Assembly (NCBI GenBank): GCA_003520285.1
Contig: DOVB01000194.1
Coordinates: 1 to 8,215, forward strand
DNA length: 8,215 nucleotides
Reading direction: 5' to 3'
Source: Halieaceae bacterium
GTDB lineage: Bacteria > Pseudomonadota > Gammaproteobacteria > Pseudomonadales > Halieaceae
Shown here: in pieces, positions 1-5,412 of the stretch
Position numbering within the stretch: the stretch's first letter is position 1
Layout of the letters: every line of letters begins with the position of its first letter
The notes under the pieces: generated by a model
What the model was told of the DNA's origin: nothing
Database searches by the model: none
What the model saw: the letters and a program-made list of their open reading frames with translations, nothing else
Position numbers and translations under genes: made by a program

Positions 1-147
1 ATTTTGAATATTCTCCGCTAGTTCTAGAATTAAATTTTCTAGGCGATCCACTTTGGATTCCAGTTCTTGATTGTTACTATCTAATAGGGGTTGATCCTTG
101 ACGGGGTCTGAAACAATCGATTCACTATTGTTCAATTCCGCTCGCTC
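1..147 (-). CDS. C-terminal-side fragment of an unidentified coiled-coil protein (partial)
   Basis: I do not recognise this protein. On the minus strand a frame in phase with base 1 is open from a stop at 256-258 to the left edge (85 codons, no ATG). The part read from bases 1-147 is very hydrophilic and ends in a segment with a clean heptad pattern: Leu, Val, Leu, Ile, Leu, Ile at alternating 4- and 3-residue spacing (key stretch LESKVDRLENLILELAENI). That suggests a real coiled coil rather than chance. The part from 148-255 lies antisense to the cyclase gene and is probably fortuitous. The DNA here is about 38% G+C over the first 120 bases, against about 52% just to the right (181-240). The gene continues beyond the left edge. 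It may come from a different locus or molecule than the rest of the window, or be a neighbouring gene cut at a rearrangement. Confidence 0.35.
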
Positions 148-150
148 AGC

Positions 151-861
151 TTGCAGGTAGTACAACCCAACCAGCAAGGCGGACAGAAACTGGCCGAATT
201 CGGGTACCAAGGGAACTACAACGACGATCTGCTGCAAACTTGGATTGGTATTGGCTCACAGTTAGATGGGCTGGGCCATATGGGTGAAGACGGCTACTAC
301 TACAATTGTTTAGACGAGAAAGAAATCTCTGCACTTAGTGGGCTTACCAAACTCGGGACCCATGCTGTTCCGCCGCTTGTGGCTCGGGCTGTAATTGTCG
401 ACATGGCCAAACATTTTGGTACTGATACCATGGCTGCAGGGGCTCATTTTGGCGAGCTCGAGATTAAGGCGGCAATGGCCAACCAAAACGTGACTGTTAA
501 CGAGGGGGACATCGTGTTGTTCCACACCGGCTGGACTGACGGCATGCTCACCAATGATCCGATGGCGTGGGGTTCGACACAACCGGGGCTCACCAACGAA
601 GGTGCAGTCTATATGGCGTCGCTCAAGCCCATGGCTGTCGGCGCCGACACTTGGGGTCTTGAGGCCATTCCGCCCAAGCCCGGCGATAAAGTCTTTTATG
701 GACACGTGACGCTCCTGAAAGATCACGGTATCTACATTTTAGAAACGATGAATACCGGCGCTCTGGTGCGTGATGGCGTCAACGAGTTCATGTTTGTGCT
801 GGGTCAGCCTCGAATACAAGGCACCGTCCAAGCCATGATCAACCCGGTTGCCTTGTACTGA
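151..861 (+). CDS. Cyclase-family (kynurenine formamidase-like) metal hydrolase, N-terminally truncated
   Basis: This belongs to the cyclase family (PF04199), whose members hydrolyse amide or ester bonds with a bound metal; the substrate cannot be told here. Visible marks, numbered from the TTG at 151, are the metal-site block GIGSQLDGLGH (residues 33-43, with Asp39 and His43), the core strand GDIVLFHTGW (119-128), Glu150 in a GLTNEGAVY segment, the block AVGADTWGLE (162-171) and a His185/Glu198 tail region. The family signature HxGTHxDxPxH reads here with Gly33 and Gln37 where the first two histidines stand, so this is a divergent subclass. Relatives are roughly 300 or more residues long. 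Only 236 remain, and family-like sequence begins right at the TTG with no ribosome binding site before it. The frame is open upstream only to a stop at 109-111 and that extension does not look like the family. I read this as a gene cut at its 5' end, so the true start is not in the window. The body is intact to TGA at 859-861. Confidence 0.85.
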   Translation: MQVVQPNQQGGQKLAEFGYQGNYNDDLLQTWIGIGSQLDGLGHMGEDGYYYNCLDEKEISALSGLTKLGTHAVPPLVARAVIVDMAKHFGTDTMAAGAHFGELEIKAAMANQNVTVNEGDIVLFHTGWTDGMLTNDPMAWGSTQPGLTNEGAVYMASLKPMAVGADTWGLEAIPPKPGDKVFYGHVTLLKDHGIYILETMNTGALVRDGVNEFMFVLGQPRIQGTVQAMINPVALY

Positions 862-1001
862 ACGCAGGCGAGTGAAGACAGGCGCGCGTCCATTCCGCTT
901 TGCAACAGGCTAATACAATTGGGCGCAGCGCTGAGACCATTGTCCACAATCGACCTTGTGACCCGACTGCGAGCAGTGACATCAGCACCGCGGATTCGGT
1001 C

Positions 1002-1424
1002 TTATTGACTATTGCGGACCAATTTAGCAACCGAGCTGGCGGTCGCTGTTAACAGGCCCTCGCTGTTGGTAATGTGGCCTTCGAAAAAAGCTATTTTGTA
1101 ACTCGATTTAATCACTTTTCCCTTCACCGTCAGCGCGCCTGCTCGAGTAGCCTCGAGAAAACTGGTTTTAATCTCAAGTGAAGATACGCCAACCACCGTT
1201 TGATCCACCGCAAAAATGGCGTGCGACATCGCTGCATCCAACATGGCTGTCACAAAGCCTCCCTGAACGATATCTATTGAGTGGCAGTATTCCCGACCGA
1301 TATTAAATTCGAAAGTGCAGACGAGGTTGTCGTGGTCAACGGCGACCACCCTTCCCCCAAGTAATTTGATGAACTGCGGTACGTCTTGGTTGAGCTGTGT
1401 GATGACATCGAGCGACTCTGACAT
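1002..1424 (-). CDS. PaaI-type hotdog-fold thioesterase
   Basis: This 140-residue protein has the length and pattern of a single-domain hotdog (4HBT/PaaI) acyl-CoA thioesterase, which hydrolyses acyl- or aryl-CoA thioesters in the cytoplasm, normally as a dimer or tetramer. The diagnostic block is DIVQGGFVTAMLDAAMSHA (about residues 51-69). QGG at 54-56 occupies the place of the usual HGG, and Asp63 lies on the central helix. Strand-like segments follow: SSLEIKTSFLEA (about 81-92), the alternating GALTVKGKVIKSS, and FFEGHITNSEGLLTATASS (about 113-131). The start is ATG at 1422-1424 with only a weak GGA upstream. The gene converges on the cyclase (140 bases between the stops, no convincing terminator) and diverges from the small cysteine-rich gene. 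The natural substrate is unknown, and nothing ties it to the carotenoid genes. Confidence 0.8.
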   Translation of the reverse strand: MSESLDVITQLNQDVPQFIKLLGGRVVAVDHDNLVCTFEFNIGREYCHSIDIVQGGFVTAMLDAAMSHAIFAVDQTVVGVSSLEIKTSFLEATRAGALTVKGKVIKSSYKIAFFEGHITNSEGLLTATASSVAKLVRNSQ

Positions 1425-1562
1425 AGAGGATCCAATATTCTGTAGGTTATGGGATAGTTAAAGACGCGCGGAATGTTATCACATTCGATCAAACCGAGGC
1501 GTCTCTGTCATAATAGCCAACCTAAATCGCTCCCCGACGCCATGATTACAAAGGATTAAGCC
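1425..1562. promoter_or_regulatory. Divergent intergenic region, thioesterase / CPXCG gene
   Basis: This 138-base region sits between two divergent starts and must carry both promoters. On the plus strand CATAAT at 1509-1514 is a 5-of-6 match to a sigma-70 -10 box about 50 bases before the CPXCG start, but no good -35 lies at standard spacing. The same bases read on the minus strand as TATTAT, also 5 of 6. AAGGA at 1551-1555, seven bases before ATG 1563, is a clear ribosome binding site. The promoter calls are tentative. Confidence 0.3.
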
Positions 1563-1754
1563 ATGTCACTCTTATACGAAGAAGTTGTTACCTGTCCTTA
1601 CTGTTGGGAGGAAATCACCTTACTCATCGATCCCTCGGAGTCTCAAACCTACACCGAAGATTGCTCTGTTTGCTGCCAACCGATCCTTATCAATGCGCAA
1701 GTTGATGACGAAGAAATCAATGTGCAAGTGACCCAAGAAGACTTGGGATTTTAA
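1563..1754 (+). CDS. CPXCG-motif cysteine-rich small protein
   Basis: This is a 63-residue protein of the CPXCG cysteine-rich family (PF14255), common in gammaproteobacteria and of unknown function. Five cysteines are visible: Cys11 and Cys14 in the motif CPYC, and Cys34, Cys37 and Cys38 in EDCSVCCQPI. Two CxxC knuckles of this kind suggest binding of one metal ion, probably zinc; that is inference. The residue after the first CxxC is Trp (CPYCWEE) where the family name implies Gly. The C-terminal third is acidic (DDEEINVQVTQEDLGF). The start is ATG at 1563, with AAGGA seven bases upstream. It stands alone, divergent from the thioesterase and convergent with EF-G, so the neighbours suggest no role. 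Confidence 0.85.
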   Translation: MSLLYEEVVTCPYCWEEITLLIDPSESQTYTEDCSVCCQPILINAQVDDEEINVQVTQEDLGF

Positions 1755-1760
1755 AACACC

Positions 1761-1791
1761 GAGCAGCGAGTTAGTCGGGTCTACCCTGCTC
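1761..1791 (+). terminator. Weak hairpin after the CPXCG gene
   Basis: GAGCAG (1761-1766) pairs with CTGCTC (1786-1791) seven bases after the stop codon, and an inner GGGT/ACCC can extend the fold. Only TAGTTAATT follows, not a U-tract. It could be a weak or factor-assisted terminator, or simply mRNA 3' end structure. Confidence 0.25.
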
Positions 1792-1894
1792 TAGTTAATT
1801 GGTGCTCAGGCCCCAGAGCGGTAATGACTCAAGATCAGGCCCTCTCAAGAACCTGCCGGGCGCATGACAAAATCGAAGGCAAAAAAACCAGTAT

Positions 1895-1935
1895 AAAGAA
1901 CAAACCCCGATGTTGGTTTGTGTAACTATCGGGGG
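1895..1935 (-). terminator. Intrinsic terminator of the EF-G gene
   Basis: Reading the minus strand, CCCCGAT (1934-1928) pairs with ATCGGGG (1911-1905) around a 16-base loop, then a U-rich stretch TTTGTTCTTT follows. The hairpin begins about 38 bases after the EF-G stop. A second stem, 1900-1906 with 1915-1921, overlaps the first and cannot form together with it. A run of seven T (minus strand) lies further on at 1881-1887. Confidence 0.6.
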
Positions 1936-1972
1936 TCAATTCATAAGCTCGGTCTTTACAAGCCCCAAAGGC

Positions 1973-4063
1973 TCACTTACTTTTCGCAGCCTTGCGTGCT
2001 TTCGCTTCTTCAATTACCTTAGCGGACACCACGGCAGGGCAAGGATTATAGTGTGAGAATTCCATCGAGAACTGGCCACGGCCCGAGGTCATGGTTCGTA
2101 GGTGACCGATGTAACCAAACATCTCGGATAAAGGGATATCCGCTTTCACACGAACGCCCGTCGAGCTTGGCATTTGATCTTTGATCATGCCGCGACGACG
2201 GTTCAAGTCACCAATAACGTCACCGACGTGATCTTCCGGTGTAAACACATCTACTTTCATAATGGGTTCAATCAGTTGCGGGCCTGCTTTAGACATCGAC
2301 TGGCGATACGCACCGCGAGCTGCGAGCTCAAATGCGATAGCAGACGAGTCAACGGCGTGGTAGCCGCCATCACAGAGCTCGACCTCAACATCTAACACTG
2401 GGAATCCAGCCAGAGGGCCCATCTCCATCATGCCTGCAAAACCTTTTTCGATCGCAGGGAAAAACTCTTTTGGTACGTTACCGCCCACAACACTCGACTT
2501 AAAGGTAAAGCCTGAACCAACCTCGCCGGGGCGAATCTTGTAGTCGATCTTACCGTACTGACCCGATCCACCAGACTGCTTCTTATGGGTGTAACTGTCA
2601 TCGACCGCTTGCGTAATGGTCTCGCGATACGCGACCTGAGGCTGACCCACTTCGAGCTCGACACCATAGGTCCGCTTGAGAATATCGATCTTGATGTCTA
2701 AGTGAAGCTCACCCATACCTTTCAAGATCGTTTCGCCCGAGTCTTCGTCAGTCTCTACTCGGAAAGACGGATCTTCAGCGATCATTTTACCGATTGCGAT
2801 ACCCATTTTCTCTGAACCACCCTTATCTTTCGGCGCTACAGCGATCGAAATAACCGGTTCGGGGAATACCATTGCTTCCAGCGTACAATGATGATTCGGA
2901 TCACACAGCGTGTGACCGGTCTGGACCGACTTCATGCCAATACAGGCAAAAATATCACCCGCTTGAACGCTGTCAATTTCATTGCGCTCATTAGCGTGCA
3001 TTTCCACCATACGACCAACGCGCTCAGTCTTACCTGTGGCGGCGTTCATGATCGAATCGCCCTTTTTCATTTTACCTGAGTATACCCGAACGAAAGTCAG
3101 CGCTCCGAAACGGTCGTCCATAATCTTAAACGCCAGCGCGCGGAAAGGCTCGTCGACAGATACTGTCGCAAAGGCACCGGTCGGGTTTCCTTCTTCATCC
3201 GTCAGAGGCTGAGGATCGACTTCTGTGGGACTTGGCAAGTAATCAACGACTGCGTCTAACACCAACTGAATACCTTTGTTCTTAAAGGCAGATCCGCAGT
3301 AGGTTGGAAAGAAATCAAGTTTGCGCGTTCCGTTGCGAACACATCGCTTGATATCTTCGATCGAAGGGGTCTCGCCCTCCATGTAGGCCATCATCAAATC
3401 ATCGTCTTGCTCTACCGCAGTCTCGATAAGCTGCTCGTGATAGGCATCGACATCGTCGACCATATCTGCAGGGACATCGGTAATTTCAAAGTTCTCTGGC
3501 AAGCCGGTATCATCCCAAATGTAAGCCCGCTTGGTAAGAACATCGACTACACCAATAAAATTTTCTTCGGTACCGATTGGTAATGTCATGACAAGCGGCT
3601 GCGCATCTAAGACGTCGCGTACTTGGTCGACGACCCGATAAAAATCGGCGCCCATGCGATCAAGTTTGTTCACGAAAATTAAACGAGCGACACGTGAGTC
3701 GTTCGCATAGCGCCAATTGGTCTCAGATTGAGGCTCTACGCCACCCGATCCACAAAAGACACCAACACCACCATCGAGCACTTTCAATGAACGATAGACT
3801 TCCACAGTAAAGTCCACGTGTCCGGGAGTGTCGATAATATTCATTCGATGGTCATTCCAGAAACAGGTCGTGGCCGCCGATTGAATGGTAATACCGCGCT
3901 CTTGTTCTTGCTCCATAAAATCCGTAGTAGCGGCACCGTCATGCACTTCGCCGGTCCTGTGGATTTTTCCGGTCAACTTCAAAATACGCTCTGTAGTTGT
4001 CGTTTTACCTGCATCTACGTGCGCAAAAATTCCGATATTTCGATACAAAGATAGATCTGTCAT
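1973..4063 (-). CDS. fusA: Elongation factor G, EF-G 2 type
   Basis: This is a complete 696-residue translational GTPase that drives tRNA-mRNA translocation on the ribosome and, with ribosome recycling factor, can take part in subunit splitting. GTPase motifs in order are the P-loop AHVDAGKT (14-21), switch I RGIT (56-59), DTPGH (78-82), NKLD (132-135) and GSAF (257-260). Domain II follows at about 290-400, domain III at about 400-480 and domain IV from about 480, with GGSGQYGK (498-505) and the tip segment [10 protein letters not shown] (569-578). The C-terminal domain V contains GDLNRRRG (618-625). From family memory, the near-identity to the second EF-G of Pseudomonas (fusB/fusA2) and its position outside a ribosomal-protein (str) operon mark it as EF-G 2, not the housekeeping copy. 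The start is ATG 4061-4063 because [20 protein letters not shown] matches the family N terminus; upstream is a modest GAGTAGAG. The stop is TGA at 1973-1975. It lies downstream of proteorhodopsin but behind that gene's terminator, so it is probably transcribed separately. Confidence 0.95.
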   Translation of the reverse strand: MTDLSLYRNIGIFAHVDAGKTTTTERILKLTGKIHRTGEVHDGAATTDFMEQEQERGITIQSAATTCFWNDHRMNIIDTPGHVDFTVEVYRSLKVLDGGVGVFCGSGGVEPQSETNWRYANDSRVARLIFVNKLDRMGADFYRVVDQVRDVLDAQPLVMTLPIGTEENFIGVVDVLTKRAYIWDDTGLPENFEITDVPADMVDDVDAYHEQLIETAVEQDDDLMMAYMEGETPSIEDIKRCVRNGTRKLDFFPTYCGSAFKNKGIQLVLDAVVDYLPSPTEVDPQPLTDEEGNPTGAFATVSVDEPFRALAFKIMDDRFGALTFVRVYSGKMKKGDSIMNAATGKTERVGRMVEMHANERNEIDSVQAGDIFACIGMKSVQTGHTLCDPNHHCTLEAMVFPEPVISIAVAPKDKGGSEKMGIAIGKMIAEDPSFRVETDEDSGETILKGMGELHLDIKIDILKRTYGVELEVGQPQVAYRETITQAVDDSYTHKKQSGGSGQYGKIDYKIRPGEVGSGFTFKSSVVGGNVPKEFFPAIEKGFAGMMEMGPLAGFPVLDVEVELCDGGYHAVDSSAIAFELAARGAYRQSMSKAGPQLIEPIMKVDVFTPEDHVGDVIGDLNRRRGMIKDQMPSSTGVRVKADIPLSEMFGYIGHLRTMTSGRGQFSMEFSHYNPCPAVVSAKVIEEAKARKAAKSK

Positions 4064-4127
4064 TGCTCTACTCGTTGAGTTAGTGGTGTTAAAGATATAC
4101 AACCTAAATTTTGCGCGTGAGTTTACA

Positions 4128-4162
4128 GGAATTTCCAATTCCGTGAGTGGTTTTCTTGTCAA
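4128..4162 (-). promoter_or_regulatory. Candidate EF-G promoter element with inverted repeat
   Basis: A perfect sigma-70 -35 hexamer TTGACA reads on the minus strand at 4162-4157. Where a -10 would lie there is instead a 15-base inverted repeat, GGAATT-N3-AATTCC (4128-4142), and no good TATAAT match, so the promoter may need an activator or the hexamer may be chance. If used, the leader to ATG 4063 would be about 65 bases. Confidence 0.3.
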
Positions 4163-4277
4163 AACTGAGCTTTTTATGCGATTTCTTGGAAATACTTTTT
4201 ATCGGGCCGGGATTAACGAGCGACCATCACCTCTTGCTAAAGCGGCTCATCGACCCAGTTCTGCAATCACAAGCAAT

Positions 4278-4300
4278 AAAAAAAGCCGCCCAAAGGCGGC
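4278..4300 (-). terminator. Strong intrinsic terminator of proteorhodopsin
   Basis: A perfect 6-bp GC-only stem, GCCGCC (4285-4290) with GGCGGC (4295-4300), closes a 4-base loop. On the minus strand it is followed by seven T (4284-4278), the classic rho-independent form. It begins 27 bases after the proteorhodopsin stop and separates that gene from EF-G. Confidence 0.92.
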
Positions 4301-4327
4301 TTTCTCGCTTCAGCTTCGAACTTATGC

Positions 4328-5104
4328 TTATGCCTTAGCTGAAGTATCTTCGTTTGCTGCATACCAGATGAACAGACCAAAGGCGATCTTATTCAACACG
4401 TCTGCCAAGTTGTACACGATGTTCAGTGTACCTTCGTCAGTGCCGCCCGCCAAGTAACCGAAGAAGTAACCGATTGGGTAAATCGCCCAACCAATAGTGA
4501 CCGTCCACTTCATCAAGTTGTATGACTTCTGCACCGCTGGGGTTGCCTGTGATGCAGCAACTTTGCTCGCTTCACCAGCAAAGATTTCGTACAGAATGTA
4601 GAACCATCCCAACATACCGATTACGAAACCGACGGTGACATTGAGATAACCTGCTTCTCCCATGTATCCGGGGATCAACATGACCAAGGTGCCGATTAAC
4701 AGACGCCAGAAAATTCCGCCTGATACCTTCGCAATCGCTGCTAGAATCAGATAGAACTCGATCATGAGTAATGGAACGGTCAGTAACCAGTCGATGTAGC
4801 GGAAGTCGGTTGGCGACGTGCCAGTTGTGACCCAGACTTCGCGCATGTACATGTAATGGAATGCCGCTATGAATGTAACAAGTGCCGATACCGTAAGGCT
4901 GGTTGCCCACTTGCCGCCCATTCGCAGAGCTTCCATCAGGAAGAAGATCGTGGACGCTGCTAGCGCCATTGAAATCAACCAGAAAGAGTACCCTACGAAA
5001 TCACCTGACTGAAGCATAGTATTCGCGAATACTGCGCTTGAACCAAGTGTAAACAGGCCCACGATGCCTGCTTTCTGCCACACATTGATGTTAGTACCTA
5101 ACAT
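4328..5104 (-). CDS. Proteorhodopsin, green-tuned light-driven proton pump
   Basis: This is a complete 258-residue microbial rhodopsin of the gammaproteobacterial proteorhodopsin type. It is an inner-membrane protein with seven helices that exports protons in light using retinal. Numbering here is eight higher than in the reference green proteorhodopsin. Arg102, Asp105 (proton acceptor, reference D97), Thr109, Glu116 (proton donor, D-T-E motif), His83 (partner of the acceptor, reference H75), Asp235 and the Schiff-base Lys239 (reference K231) are all present, so it should pump. Leu113 matches the tuning position 105, where Leu gives green and Gln gives blue absorption. An N-terminal hydrophobic stretch ending SSAVFA (22-27) looks like the cleavable signal peptide typical of the family. 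The start is ATG 5102-5104, with AGGAG seven bases upstream (minus strand 5116-5112). It is a monocistronic gene closed by a strong terminator and divergent from crtE, which supplies its carotenoid-derived chromophore. Confidence 0.97.
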   Translation of the reverse strand: MLGTNINVWQKAGIVGLFTLGSSAVFANTMLQSGDFVGYSFWLISMALAASTIFFLMEALRMGGKWATSLTVSALVTFIAAFHYMYMREVWVTTGTSPTDFRYIDWLLTVPLLMIEFYLILAAIAKVSGGIFWRLLIGTLVMLIPGYMGEAGYLNVTVGFVIGMLGWFYILYEIFAGEASKVAASQATPAVQKSYNLMKWTVTIGWAIYPIGYFFGYLAGGTDEGTLNIVYNLADVLNKIAFGLFIWYAANEDTSAKA

Positions 5105-5123
5105 TGTCTTTCTCCTATTGTTC

Positions 5124-5137
5124 TTATCTCGAGATAA
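5124..5137. repeat. 14-bp perfect palindrome in the proteorhodopsin leader
   Basis: TTATCTCGAGATAA is its own reverse complement and ends seven bases upstream of the opsin AGGAG. It could be a dimeric repressor operator. As RNA it could form a short 5-bp hairpin with a UCGA loop near the ribosome binding site. No regulator family can be named from it. Confidence 0.5.
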
Positions 5138-5229
5138 AATACCACTGTGTTGCCGCCCGCAGTAAGCCTGTGCGACATCACCACACTATACGCGTGTCGT
5201 GAATGGAAACGGATCACTTTTTTTACAAA

Positions 5230-5256
5230 ATTATCCACCCCCGTACACTGTATCAA
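5230..5256 (-). promoter_or_regulatory. Candidate proteorhodopsin promoter
   Basis: On the minus strand TTGATA (5256-5251) and GATAAT (5235-5230) are each 5-of-6 matches to the sigma-70 boxes, but the spacer is only 15 bases instead of 16-18. The dyad TACAGTGTA (5252-5244) fills most of the spacer. The transcript would have a leader of about 115 bases. Confidence 0.3.
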
Positions 5257-5340
5257 TAAGCGCATGATAAAAAAACGTTTTTGTTGCATCCACCAGTAAA
5301 GTGAGCGTCAAGATACCGGTGCTACTTTTTTTTCGGTAAA

Positions 5341-5370
5341 CTGACCCTATCGCGGTAAGATGTGCATACT
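5341..5370 (+). promoter_or_regulatory. Candidate crtE promoter
   Basis: CTGACC (5341-5346) and CATACT (5365-5370) are each 4-of-6 sigma-70 matches separated by 18 bases, about 40 bases before ATG 5413. TATAAA at 5394-5399 is a better hexamer but too close to the start to leave the ribosome binding site in the message. Confidence 0.28.
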
Positions 5371-5412
5371 GCTCAATACCAACGCCAAACAACTATAAAC
5401 TAAGGTTGGATT

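Larger units (their letters stand above)
5105..5412. promoter_or_regulatory. Shared proteorhodopsin / crtE control region
   Basis: These 308 bases lie between the divergent opsin and crtE starts and hold no convincing gene. They contain the opsin ribosome binding site (5112-5116), a 14-bp perfect palindrome (5124-5137), candidate opsin and crtE promoters, a TACA-C-TGTA dyad (5244-5252), a 12-bp palindrome AAAAACGTTTTT (5271-5282), homopolymer T runs at 5218-5224 and 5326-5333, and the crtE ribosome binding site AAGG (5402-5405). Another opsin -10 candidate on the minus strand is TATAGT at 5190-5185, which lacks a -35. Light- or redox-dependent control would be expected for such a pair but is not shown by the sequence. 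Confidence 0.6.

Noticed and set aside
310..726. 138-codon minus-strand open frame inside the cyclase gene
   Set aside because: It is entirely antisense to the cyclase, whose plus-strand reading shows clear family motifs. It looks like a shadow frame.
151..861. Calling the cyclase a frameshifted pseudogene with its N terminus in another frame upstream
   Set aside because: None of the three plus-strand frames in 1-150 resembles the family N terminus, so a simple frameshift does not explain the loss. Truncation at a junction fits better.
939..950. Small inverted repeat ATTGT-CC-ACAAT between the cyclase and thioesterase genes
   Set aside because: The stem is five AT-rich base pairs with a 2-base gap and no T run. 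It is too weak for a terminator call and could be chance.
4064..4162. 33-residue N-terminal extension of EF-G from a TTG at 4162
   Set aside because: The family N terminus matches from the ATG at 4063. The extension has no family-like sequence, and its TTG coincides with a TTGACA promoter-like hexamer.
3885..4457. 190-codon plus-strand open frame across the EF-G 5' end, its leader and the opsin 3' end
   Set aside because: It is antisense to two well-supported genes and runs through a strong terminator hairpin. The protein has no recognisable motif.
5218..5256. CarH/LitR operator made of tandem TnTACA repeats
   Set aside because: Only one good half-site (TTTACA at 5222-5227) and one partial (CGTACA) are present, about 20 bases apart instead of the 11-base repeats known for CarH.
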